The notes under the pieces were generated by a model that saw only the letters and a program-made list of their open reading frames with translations, did not search any database and was not told the DNA's origin. Below are positions 20,994-29,370 of a stretch of 42,847 nucleotides of DNA, in pieces. The translations under genes and the position numbers were made by a program. Within the stretch, counting starts at the first letter, position 1, and every line of letters begins with the position of its first letter. Source of the DNA: a virus. The DNA lies in the IMG/VR virus record IMGVR_UViG_3300037357_000053, positions 1 through 42,847 of that record; one strand, given 5' to 3'.

Positions 20994-22518
20994 GAGAATC
21001 ATATTCGTTCTGGTATTGTTTCTATTGTGCGGTTGCGCGGTGGCTGATAACAATATGGCTCCAATTCCACAGCCTCCCGCGAACGTGCTTTCCGTGCCGA
21101 ACCAATACCCCACCGTGCAGGCGGCGGTCAACGCGGCGGTCGCTGCTGGGGCGAGCGCGAGCAATCGTTACAAGATTATGATTTCTCAAGGCTCGTGGAC
21201 AATCACGGCACCCATTGTCATGTATCCGGGTATTGATCTTGTAGGTAGCGGTATGTATGCTACAACGCTCACCGGGAACTTCCACGGCGCTATTATTACC
21301 CCATCTAGCGATTGTTCCATTCAAGATATTGGAGTGATTCAAAATAACACAGATGTAGGCTTTAACGGATGGACGGATGGCGCTTACGGTTACACGATAT
21401 GCCGTCTATCGACCGTGGCAGGCGATCCGATCAACAACCTTGCGATACGCAGATGCTACCTGGCAAACAAAAATAATACCGCTATCCACCTCACGTCGAA
21501 CGCGACTACCGGTGGAAAATACACCACGAACATACCCATTATTAATAATATGGTGATAGACGGTTGTATCGTATCTGCCCCACGGTTCGTTATGGTGGAA
21601 CAAGCCAGCAACTGCCAAATCACAAATAATATCGTTACTTGCCACGACTCGCTAGAAGACGATGACATATCAGGCGACATGCGCACGGAGTCGATTCTAT
21701 CAATGTCAACTCACAACCAGTCAGATACAAGCGACTTCAATCTAATTGTTGACAACACGTTCGATATGACTTACAACGCAATATACGGTAGCGCTCCGAT
21801 GGAGTGCGCATTTTTAATAAGTGGCGACGGCAACAAGATTCTGAACAACAGTGTACGGATGCAGCAGAACTACGGGGCGACGGATACGAACCTTTGCGCG
21901 ATCTATATATCTATGGGTCTCACTACCAGCGCATCCCTAGCTCTCAGCACACCTGCGATGGATGATTTTGTTCTTCAGAACGTTGTCGAGGGAAACTATA
22001 TAGACGTAGGAACAAACTCTACCAATGATTTGTCTGGCACGATAGTGCAAATTATACGCCTCTATGTTACGCGCACCTACGATAGCGCTCTGTTGTTTGA
22101 GCGTAATGTAGTGCATTCGCGTTGGTATAACGCGTCTCCGACGACCCGGATACAACTAACAGTAGATCCAGGTGGTAGCACAGGCATTTGTACTATAAAT
22201 ATGCGCGACAACATCTTGCTGGACTGGGCTGGCAACGCTGTTACTCCGGCGATGGATATTCTTGGAACAGGGGCCTCCGCTTTCGTGACGGTCAACTCTG
22301 ACGTACGCACAGGCAGTCATGCATTGGCGGCAGGCTCTTATACAGTCGCGGATACAGCAGTTGATGCGAATACCCGAATAAACCTGCAAACGCTGACTCC
22401 GGGTGGCACACCGGGGGCGTTATATGTGTCCTCGAAAACCGCTGGAACCGGCTTTGTAATAGAGTCTACGAGTTCAACGGATACATCTACTGTGGAGTGG
22501 ACCGAGACTGAATATTAG
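20986..22518 (+). CDS. Lipoprotein-signal right-handed beta-helix protein (pectinesterase/lyase-like)
   Basis: 510 residues from the ATG at 20986 (AAAGGA SD at 9 nt; another ATG at 20980 is in frame). MFKRIIFVLVLFLLCGC is a lipoprotein-type signal: basic start, hydrophobic core, L-C-G-C lipobox with an unusual Cys at -2. The mature part opens with NVLSVPNQYPTVQAAVNAAVAAG, typical of pectinesterase/pectate-lyase-like proteins, followed by many Asn/Ile-rich beta-helix rungs (IIGNNI-like: NNMVIDGCIVS, CQITNNIVTCH, GNKILNNSV). The fold is a parallel beta-helix as in tailspikes and polysaccharide-degrading enzymes, but here with an export or anchoring signal. Confidence 0.7.
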   Translation: MFKRIIFVLVLFLLCGCAVADNNMAPIPQPPANVLSVPNQYPTVQAAVNAAVAAGASASNRYKIMISQGSWTITAPIVMYPGIDLVGSGMYATTLTGNFHGAIITPSSDCSIQDIGVIQNNTDVGFNGWTDGAYGYTICRLSTVAGDPINNLAIRRCYLANKNNTAIHLTSNATTGGKYTTNIPIINNMVIDGCIVSAPRFVMVEQASNCQITNNIVTCHDSLEDDDISGDMRTESILSMSTHNQSDTSDFNLIVDNTFDMTYNAIYGSAPMECAFLISGDGNKILNNSVRMQQNYGATDTNLCAIYISMGLTTSASLALSTPAMDDFVLQNVVEGNYIDVGTNSTNDLSGTIVQIIRLYVTRTYDSALLFERNVVHSRWYNASPTTRIQLTVDPGGSTGICTINMRDNILLDWAGNAVTPAMDILGTGASAFVTVNSDVRTGSHALAAGSYTVADTAVDANTRINLQTLTPGGTPGALYVSSKTAGTGFVIESTSSTDTSTVEWTETEY

Positions 22519-22897
22519 CAAGCAGGGCTTGTGTGACCTGCACGCAGGCGGGTTAGCACCACGGTCATCACGACCAACGGAACGCTTATTGTGGGGGCTT
22601 TCGTGGCGATAGGCTGCTGCTGTGTGGGGCGTAGTGGTTAGCAGCTCTCCGCACGAAGCCCATGGCTGAGGGTTATAACATTTATAGCCTTTCAGTGATC
22701 CGCAGCCCGAGCGAGTAAAGCCGAATTTCAGTATTGCGGTTCCGCTTCGTGCGGAATCCTGCGGGAACCCTGCAATGTGACAGTATGAAATTGCTTACTT
22801 GCAGAATCACAGGAAAGTGACGGTATGAATGTCGATGCAATCGACATATTGTTCGGATATGTCGATTTTGGAGGGAAATTTCGACAGATGAGAGCAC
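22519..22897 (+). other. 379-bp intergenic region with structured elements
   Basis: No convincing gene was found. Several hairpins are visible: TTCCGC/GCGGAA with loop TTCGT near 22744-22756, inside a wider GGTTCC ... GGAACC region, and the repeats described at 22777-22867. A 39-codon ORF (ATG 22825 to TGA 22942-22944) with an AGGAAA SD crosses into the sigma-like gene in another frame and has no recognisable motif. No tRNA fold was found. Confidence 0.6.
22777..22867 (+). promoter_or_regulatory. Direct repeats and competing hairpins before the sigma-like gene
   Basis: GTGACAGTATGAA (22777-22789) and GTGACGGTATGAA (22817-22829) are direct repeats exactly 40 bp apart. TGTCGAT (22830-22836) pairs with ATCGACA (22840-22846). 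The overlapping AATCGACATAT (22839-22849) pairs perfectly with ATATGTCGATT (22857-22867). The two hairpins exclude each other, and the second ends 2 nt before GGAGGG. Confidence 0.5.
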
Positions 22898-23170
22898 ATG
22901 GCACTTTGGGCTGTACGCGAATACCGGGGAATGCCGGATTATGACGACGTGCTTCAAGAGGCGCGAATCGGATACTGGCAAGCCGAGCAGACGTGGAAGC
23001 CGGAAAAGGGCAAGCTGAGCACCCACGCGAAGCACAGGATGTGGAGTCGGGTAAAGCACTACCTGCGAGACTATTTGAGTCTGATCAAGATACCCGCTTA
23101 TCAGCAGGAGCGGGGGACCGACTATCCGAGCGTGATGCTCTTGAGTGATGTGGAGGATGTGTGGCTATGA
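22898..23170 (+). CDS. Sigma-70 region 2/3.0-like protein
   Basis: 90 residues. DDVLQEARIG (16-25), a middle KPEKGK-LSTHAKHRMW (34-49), and LIKIPAYQQE (62-71) align with sigma70 region 2.1-2.4 and the start of region 3 (compare DLIQEGNIGL, FSTYATWWIR, IRIPVHMIE). It ends right there: no region 3.1 or region 4. The predicted product would bind the RNA polymerase clamp helices and the -10 element. The start is chosen because an in-frame stop lies three codons upstream; its SD (GAGAG) is weak. The stop overlaps the metallopeptidase start. Its possible partner is the region 4-like protein at 10449. Confidence 0.7.
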   Translation: MALWAVREYRGMPDYDDVLQEARIGYWQAEQTWKPEKGKLSTHAKHRMWSRVKHYLRDYLSLIKIPAYQQERGTDYPSVMLLSDVEDVWL

Positions 23171-23508
23171 GCAACAACCTGACGCGGGGTTTACCTACCA
23201 CAAAGTTACGGGTCGGTCCACTAGATTATGAAGTCCGATGGGTTGACGCGAACTGGCGAGCATCTGCGAATTGTGTTGCGTGCTGTGACAATGAGACCCA
23301 GATCATTACGCTTTACGAGGGGCTGACGCCCTCGCAGTTGCCGTGTTCGTTCGTCCATGAGGTCGGTCACGCGCTGCTCTACGCTGCTCGATTTACGCAG
23401 GAGCCGGATATAACCGAAGAAGTGGCTTGCAACCTCGCAGGCTATATGATCACTGGATTCTGGCGGGACAACCCAGAAGTGTTTAAGTGGTGGAGTAGCT
23501 TGCTATGA
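23167..23508 (+). CDS. Zincin metallopeptidase-like protein (HExxH)
   Basis: 113 residues from the ATG at 23167 (GGAGG SD at 10 nt, ATGA overlap upstream); GTG 23161 is an alternative. SFVHEVGHALLY places H64-E65-x-x-H68, the zincin motif. A downstream Glu-rich helix (ITEEVACNLAGYMI) could give the third zinc ligand, as in ImmA/IrrE-type proteases. The short beta N-terminus (LRVGPLDYEVRWVD) matches small phage metallopeptidases. It may cleave a repressor or process a virion protein. ATGA-coupled to the next gene. Confidence 0.7.
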   Translation: MSNNLTRGLPTTKLRVGPLDYEVRWVDANWRASANCVACCDNETQIITLYEGLTPSQLPCSFVHEVGHALLYAARFTQEPDITEEVACNLAGYMITGFWRDNPEVFKWWSSLL

Positions 23509-24011
23509 GTGATCAGTTTGACGGCACACAGGATTTCGACCCGAATACGGAGATTGCGCGCGACTTCGACGGCTGCTGCGGTCAAGGATGCGCTTCAGCG
23601 TTGATGACTGTGATCTTCGCGGCGTTTATGCTACTCGTGACGTATTGTCACGTGTTCAGCTCGACACCGCCAGGCACGGTCATCACGATTCACGCCAGCG
23701 CGCAGGGGCAGACGGCGACGGCTAACCTTTTCGTCGTTAACAGCCTACCGCCGGTATTCGTAGTCGCGGGCAGGCCGTTTCCCGGCACTCGATTCTCGTG
23801 GGTCGACAGCCCGAGCAGGCAACGCATGTCGGGGGTGGAGCTTATCGGCAACCTGATCGGCCTGAACGATGGCTCGATCATCAGCGACTCGTGCCTGCCG
23901 CCTGCGCTCAGTCCGATGCCGGGCAACGCGCCCTTGCCAGCGCCGCCAGCGGCGAGCACCGATATATTGCCGATTGTGCCGAAGGTTAAGAGTTTAGGAG
24001 TGGGGCAATGA
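23505..24011 (+). CDS. Single-pass membrane protein, unknown
   Basis: 168 residues, ATGA-coupled. Residues 1-27 are acidic with CCGQGC; residues 30-50 form one membrane segment (ALMTVIFAAFMLLVTYCHVF). The rest is exported-side-like, Ser/Pro/Val-rich with a Pro-rich end (GNAPLPAPPAAS). This could be a spanin-like or envelope-interaction protein. No family recognised. Confidence 0.55.
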   Translation: MSDQFDGTQDFDPNTEIARDFDGCCGQGCASALMTVIFAAFMLLVTYCHVFSSTPPGTVITIHASAQGQTATANLFVVNSLPPVFVVAGRPFPGTRFSWVDSPSRQRMSGVELIGNLIGLNDGSIISDSCLPPALSPMPGNAPLPAPPAASTDILPIVPKVKSLGVGQ

Positions 24012-24079
24012 GAGCTTTACGAGGTATAGGTTTCGCGCTGATGGTAGCGGCGATCCTCGGCCTGACAGGAGCGAACTGA
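24008..24079 (+). CDS. 23-residue hydrophobic peptide
   Basis: ATG 24008 overlaps the previous stop, and TGA 24077-24079 overlaps the next ATG (TGATG), so it is coupled at both ends. The peptide MRALRGIGFALMVAAILGL... resembles a signal peptide or single membrane helix alone. It may be a coupling leader for the following 1022-residue protein or a tiny membrane peptide. Confidence 0.4.
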   Translation: MRALRGIGFALMVAAILGLTGAN

Positions 24080-27000
24080 TGGCGAATACCCTCAAAGGCA
24101 CAAGTAACTTCCGGCGCGGGCTGACGACGCTGAAACGGGTTGACCCCAACAGTAGCGATTCCAACACGCGCACTATTGACGGCCTGCCCACCAGTAGCGG
24201 GGCTGTTATGAAGACCATCGACGGGTTCTTCACTGATGACGGAACGCTTGCGCCTCAGCCGGGCTCGGCGAAGAAGTCTGCGAATGGACTTTATACTGGC
24301 ACGACGTACCGCCCGTTGATCTTTCGCATGGCCGATGGAACGCGCTCGATGATAGCAGGATGCGGGGGACCCCCCAGCATCCAGCAGGAACCATTCACTC
24401 TCGACATGACAGAGTCGACTAACGACTGGGTGGGTGCAGGCGTTTCGACACACGATGCTTTGGATATTGCGCTTATAGATAATTCGCGGTTTGCCAAGTG
24501 CCGAGAACAGGTATTGATTCCCACCGAGGCAGGCATTATGCGGCTGGAACCGCTTGCCGTCAAAGGCGGCGAACAGACAACCGCGTATCTCCTCGGTATG
24601 AAGTCACCGTATGACGATTATGCGGACAACAGCGGGCCGACCGTAACGCTCACTAGGCAGGGCACCGTGGTAGATAACTGCGAGACGGCGTGGACGGGAT
24701 TAGTAACTCCGGGAGTTGGAGGACAGTTTACGCTAACTCTTTCCACTGATGGAAAAGGCACCATAGTTGCCGCTACGGTGGGTTCCAGTGGTGGTTTGGG
24801 TTATGGCGTTGGCAATGTGTTTGACGTAATTGGAGGTAACAATGACGCACAGCTTCAGGTTACGGGAGTGGCGGCTGGGGCCATAACTACTCTCGCGGTT
24901 GTAAATGGTGGCTCTGGATATACCAATGCGACACCCACTTCGATTGAATTGGTCACTAGCGTCAATTGCACGTTGAATACCCAACATGTGCGGCAAGGTT
25001 CTAACTCGGCTGGCATATCTCTTGTAAACTACTCGCCTTCTTCTTACGCGGCAGGTCGCACTTTGGCTTCAACCGTCGATATTTCCAGCGCTGATTACAT
25101 TGTGGCGTGGATATGGCTGGATAATCTGACATCTTTGTCTTGTAATCAAGGTGTACAAGGCATTATTTGGCCTGCGGCTTTTTCGAGCGCGGGGCTAGGC
25201 TTGCACTTTTATGACAACGCGGGAACACCCAAAGAGTGCGGTTGGGCCGAGATTCCAGTTCTTCAACAGGGGTGGAATTGCTGTGTAATGCGTTTCCAAT
25301 ATCCTGGCGAAACCGGAGATAGGACCAATCTTAAGTCCATCTATCTTGTTGCGGAAGAAGATTGGGCACACGCATTCGATACCGTGAATATTATGCTGGA
25401 CGATATTCGAGCGGTTACAGCAGCGCAGCTCGGTGCCTGGAACGGGATTGGCACCGTTGACATAACAATGCCCACGGTTGCCCCGCAGGGGATCACGTTC
25501 CCTGGCTACAACCAACAATATGTCTACGCTTATGGAACTCAGATAGCAAAAGAGAGCGGTGAAACGCTCAACTGGACTATTGGAAACCCGTCGATTATTA
25601 CCGATCTCACACAAGGCGTGCTCTCGCCCGATATTCCTCTTGGCCCGGGTGATCTCGTAGAAGTCGTCTGCAATGGTCACACTGCCAGTGCCGATTGTGG
25701 CGCGACTGACATCTTTGTCTACCGCCGAAGCTACCAGATATTGAACAATGGTCAAGTTGGCGGGGCTCAATTTGCCGAGGTCGGCAAGGTTGCCTGGGCG
25801 TCGTCCGCGACACTCACTGACACCGGCGCACTCTCCACCGACTACGATGAAACGGTAGGCAGACCGCAGTATGCCGAGTTTGACCACGATATGCCTTCTC
25901 TGGCGAAGTATCTGCTTGTGGCCGATGGCCGCGTATATGGCCTTAATCTTGGGTCTCGGCCGTGCGGAATCGAGGTATCCACTTACGAATACAACTCATA
26001 CTTCCCCACGACAGTTGATTCAACGTCACCCGAAGGCAACGGCGAGGACTTGGGCGAGAACTTCGCAACTACGGCAAATGAAGGCCGAGGCTGGGGCAAG
26101 CTTGGTTCCCAGAAGATAGTGTTCTATGACAATGAGTTCGGCATCGTACAGGGAACGAACTGGGGGCAGGGTTGGCAGTATGTCAGAGTCGCGCAAATTG
26201 GGCTTGTAGATTGGAACTGCGAAGCCGACTGCGAGACGTGCGTTGTGTGGCTCGCCAGCCAAGGATTTCAGCGCTACTCCGGTGGTATGCCGGTGGATAT
26301 TTCGATTGACAGGGTAGATCATACCGACATCGACCTAAGTAAGTATCACGAAGCGGTCTATCTCAACCACAAGTATATCTTCTTTGCTTACAAGATCAGT
26401 GACGGGAATCCGTATCTCTGGATGTATGACGTTATGCGCGATGGATGGGTTATCCGGTCGGCACAGCCACTCATCGGTCTTGCCGCCGATCAGGACACGA
26501 ACTTCGGGGAATTGTGGGGGATCGAGGGCTTGGGCGGCTACGCTGTGCAGTTGATGGCCCCAAACACGTGGACGGATTTCAACGGCGCAAGCGGGGTTAG
26601 CGGCACGGGAAATCTTGTTCCCGGCTTCGTTAATGCCAGACTGGTTATTACCAATTCGGCTGTAACCTCTAATTCTGTAGTGACTGTAGCATATACGAGC
26701 GGTTCGGGACCGGGAAATCTCTCAGTCTCCGTGACTCCTGGCGTTGGGTTTACCATCTTGAGCAGCGACGAAGCCGACTCCAATAGCGTGACCTGGACAT
26801 GGGCTACTGAATATGACCCAATCACATTCAACGCCATGACTCAGAATTGGATGCTCACGCCTCCGATTCAGGACTTGGGCCAGAACGTAGTTGACCTTGA
26901 CATCGACAGTTTCGACGACACGAACTCAGTCACCGTTGATTTGGTTATCACGAGCCTTGCGGCTGACGACTCCGCAGCGCCCGTCTCAACATCCAAAACG

Positions 27001-27147
27001 ATAACCGTCAATCCGGGGTCGGCTCGTTACCGAGTTCCCGTTGATATTCGAGGTTATGCTATCGCAGTGCAGGCAACATACACGACTCCTTATCCTCCAA
27101 CAATTCAGAGCATTTTTGTGGAAGCGCCGGGGGCATCGTCGAAATGA
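24079..27147 (+). CDS. Large beta-rich tail/stabilisation protein
   Basis: 1022 residues. The N-terminal KRVDPNSSDSNTRTIDGLPTSSGAVMKTIDGF and later repeated blade-like stretches (TVGRPQYAEFDHDMPSLAKYLLVADGRVYGLN, WQYVRVAQIGLVDWNCEADCETCVVWLASQGFQRYSGG) suggest a propeller-like tail or DNA-stabilisation (P22 gp10-type) protein. About residues 200-350 look like a jellyroll/CBM-like domain interrupted by a Gly-rich segment (KGTIVAATVGSSGGLGYGVG, GGSGYTNATP) common in phage adhesins. The C-terminus has Ig-like strands. Position before the tailspike supports a virion tail role; the exact class is inference. Confidence 0.6.
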   Translation: MANTLKGTSNFRRGLTTLKRVDPNSSDSNTRTIDGLPTSSGAVMKTIDGFFTDDGTLAPQPGSAKKSANGLYTGTTYRPLIFRMADGTRSMIAGCGGPPSIQQEPFTLDMTESTNDWVGAGVSTHDALDIALIDNSRFAKCREQVLIPTEAGIMRLEPLAVKGGEQTTAYLLGMKSPYDDYADNSGPTVTLTRQGTVVDNCETAWTGLVTPGVGGQFTLTLSTDGKGTIVAATVGSSGGLGYGVGNVFDVIGGNNDAQLQVTGVAAGAITTLAVVNGGSGYTNATPTSIELVTSVNCTLNTQHVRQGSNSAGISLVNYSPSSYAAGRTLASTVDISSADYIVAWIWLDNLTSLSCNQGVQGIIWPAAFSSAGLGLHFYDNAGTPKECGWAEIPVLQQGWNCCVMRFQYPGETGDRTNLKSIYLVAEEDWAHAFDTVNIMLDDIRAVTAAQLGAWNGIGTVDITMPTVAPQGITFPGYNQQYVYAYGTQIAKESGETLNWTIGNPSIITDLTQGVLSPDIPLGPGDLVEVVCNGHTASADCGATDIFVYRRSYQILNNGQVGGAQFAEVGKVAWASSATLTDTGALSTDYDETVGRPQYAEFDHDMPSLAKYLLVADGRVYGLNLGSRPCGIEVSTYEYNSYFPTTVDSTSPEGNGEDLGENFATTANEGRGWGKLGSQKIVFYDNEFGIVQGTNWGQGWQYVRVAQIGLVDWNCEADCETCVVWLASQGFQRYSGGMPVDISIDRVDHTDIDLSKYHEAVYLNHKYIFFAYKISDGNPYLWMYDVMRDGWVIRSAQPLIGLAADQDTNFGELWGIEGLGGYAVQLMAPNTWTDFNGASGVSGTGNLVPGFVNARLVITNSAVTSNSVVTVAYTSGSGPGNLSVSVTPGVGFTILSSDEADSNSVTWTWATEYDPITFNAMTQNWMLTPPIQDLGQNVVDLDIDSFDDTNSVTVDLVITSLAADDSAAPVSTSKTITVNPGSARYRVPVDIRGYAIAVQATYTTPYPPTIQSIFVEAPGASSK

Positions 27148-29360
27148 GTATACCAAAGATAACAGACCGTTCACACGAGATTGTTGACCCGAACCTGCGC
27201 AACGTCCAGCAGCAGATGGTAAAAGAGATCAACACCGCGCTCGCTGCGAATGCAGGGGTGAGCCCGGTGGCGGCAACGGGTAGCTCTACCAGGAACAGTC
27301 CTACCGCGCAACCCATTCCGTGGGTGACGCCTCAGCAGTTCGGCGCGGCGGGCGATGGCGTTCGCGACGACACGACGGCGATTCAGGCGGCGCTGAACGC
27401 GAGCAAGTGGGTATTGGTTCCCACAGGGACGTATCTTATTAGCAGCAGTCTTGTTGTGAGGTTGGGATCAACTATTCGGGGCGTACCCTACTGGTCGCAA
27501 CTGCACTTCACCGGAACAGGGCCATGTCTTCAGATCGACAATACGAGCGGCGGCGGGGCTGACTATGATGGATGCACGATCTCTGGACTTTGGCTTAATG
27601 GACCCGGTGGCAGTGGGGCAAGAGGTATTGAGGGCAAGTATAACGATTCGGCCCATTGGATTGCTTACGGCCGGTTTTCCGATATCCTGCTTCAAAACTT
27701 CCAAATCGGCGTAGGTGGTGCGTTTCTCACTCACCTCATCGAACATTGCCATTTTTACAACAATCTGACTGGCATCTACATTACGCCGGGAGCGCAGGCG
27801 AACAACTGGACAATTCGAGACTGCGATATACGAAGTAACGTGACCGGTATAATCACTGCGGGAAGCGGGGGAAGGGTAATCGACTGCGATATTGAGGCTA
27901 ATTCCACTTGCGCCATAGTGGTTGCGCAGGAAGATGTGGAGATCGTGCGGTGTCATATCGAGCCACCGTCCGGCGCGACCGGCATTCGCTTCGAGGGAAG
28001 CGGGTCGGTCTATGACGGACAGGGCCGTCTTGATGGCGGAGCGGTGTGGCTTGTCGATAACACGTCTATTGCCATTGAAATTGACGGTCCTAATGCTCGT
28101 CGAATAACGCTGGACTCTGTGATTATGATACAGGGCCTGACTGGCGGTGTATTCTTCGCTGTTACTCCTGGCACAACGGGCACGCCGACAGGTCTGATTC
28201 GCGCTATCGACTGCCAATATCTCGACTCGAACTCTAACCCGATTGGATCTCCGTCTTTACCTAGCTGGTCGGGGTTTAGCAGCTTCACTTTGCCACCCAT
28301 TCCGTGGGTGACGCCTCAGCAGTTCGGGGCTCGCGGCGATGGCACGGGTGATGATACGGTGGCGTTCCAGGCGGCGTTGAACGCGAGCAGATGGATTCTC
28401 GTGCCTGCGGGGACTTACCCGATAAGCGCATCGCTCACGGTGCGGTCGGCAACACGAATCGTGGGCGCGGGCAGATGTTGTGCGTTTGTGAAGTCCACTG
28501 TGGTTGGCCCGCTGTTCTCGCTAGCTCTGGTGACGTGGCCTTCATTCGACCCGGTCAACCCGAATATCACCGGTGTGATAGAGATTATGGACCTTGCGCT
28601 ATCGGGGCCGTGGATGGGCGGTGCGCCGGACGCTACTACGGCGATAGCGTGCAGCACGGCAAATGGTGATGGAAGCGCGTTCTCGACGTTCAGTCGGCTG
28701 AACGTGACCGCATTCAGCGAAGGTATCAACGGCAACTGCACAACCGGGCTTGTCTCAGATTGTGCTTTCCTGGGATGCAACTACGGAGTCCATGTCGGAG
28801 TCACGGTCGGTGGGCTTACTTGCAACTTCGTCACGATCAATAATCGGTGCGTATTCAACGGCTGCAAGAGTGCAGGAATCTTCTTCGACGGGAGTGCCAA
28901 TGGCATCGTTGCTGACTGCGATCTGGAGAATGGCGCTGCTGGAGCCGGAATCAAGAACGCTGGCGGCGGGATTATTGTCGACAACTGCCATATTGAAGGA
29001 ATGTTGGACGGTCTCTACCTGGGCGGTGAATGCTATTGCCGTAACTGGACATTTATCGGCGGCTGCACTCACGGGGTTGAGATTGACCCGGCGAACACTT
29101 TGTCTGTAACTCTGCGAGATGTGCAGTTTGGCACAGGGTCAGCCGTCAACACGCGTGATATCCACGCAAACGGCACTTACCCGTCTATCCCAACTGGGCT
29201 GATTCGCGCTATCGACTGTACTTATGGCACGATTCCGACCGTGGGCGCTCACAACTTTATGGGCGGCGGACTGCCTGCCACGAGCGACTATCCGTTCTCT
29301 GCGACACCAGACATTCCTGACTATACCAACTGGCATAACTTCACTGAGAAAGACTACTAG
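27144..29360 (+). CDS. Tailspike with tandemly duplicated beta-helix module
   Basis: 738 residues, ATGA-coupled. After a helical adaptor (1-50), two homologous pectate-lyase_3-like modules follow. Each begins PIPWVTPQQFGA and GDG...DDT (57-76 and 385-404), continues AALNAS-W-LVP-GTYPIS, passes through beta-helix rungs (IRDCDIRSN, VIDCDIEAN, IIVDNCHIEG), and ends with GLIRAIDC (about 350 and 684). The offset is 328 residues (984 bp), and 33 bp at the module starts are identical (27311-27343 and 28295-28327). It should bind or cut host surface polysaccharide; active-site residues cannot be assigned by eye. Confidence 0.78.
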   Translation: MSIPKITDRSHEIVDPNLRNVQQQMVKEINTALAANAGVSPVAATGSSTRNSPTAQPIPWVTPQQFGAAGDGVRDDTTAIQAALNASKWVLVPTGTYLISSSLVVRLGSTIRGVPYWSQLHFTGTGPCLQIDNTSGGGADYDGCTISGLWLNGPGGSGARGIEGKYNDSAHWIAYGRFSDILLQNFQIGVGGAFLTHLIEHCHFYNNLTGIYITPGAQANNWTIRDCDIRSNVTGIITAGSGGRVIDCDIEANSTCAIVVAQEDVEIVRCHIEPPSGATGIRFEGSGSVYDGQGRLDGGAVWLVDNTSIAIEIDGPNARRITLDSVIMIQGLTGGVFFAVTPGTTGTPTGLIRAIDCQYLDSNSNPIGSPSLPSWSGFSSFTLPPIPWVTPQQFGARGDGTGDDTVAFQAALNASRWILVPAGTYPISASLTVRSATRIVGAGRCCAFVKSTVVGPLFSLALVTWPSFDPVNPNITGVIEIMDLALSGPWMGGAPDATTAIACSTANGDGSAFSTFSRLNVTAFSEGINGNCTTGLVSDCAFLGCNYGVHVGVTVGGLTCNFVTINNRCVFNGCKSAGIFFDGSANGIVADCDLENGAAGAGIKNAGGGIIVDNCHIEGMLDGLYLGGECYCRNWTFIGGCTHGVEIDPANTLSVTLRDVQFGTGSAVNTRDIHANGTYPSIPTGLIRAIDCTYGTIPTVGAHNFMGGGLPATSDYPFSATPDIPDYTNWHNFTEKDY

Positions 29361-29370
29361 GGGCATTATC

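Noticed and set aside
22519-22897. tRNA or other known RNA gene in the longest intergenic stretch
   Set aside because: Hairpins are present but no cloverleaf, anticodon arm or T-loop consensus could be assembled on either strand.
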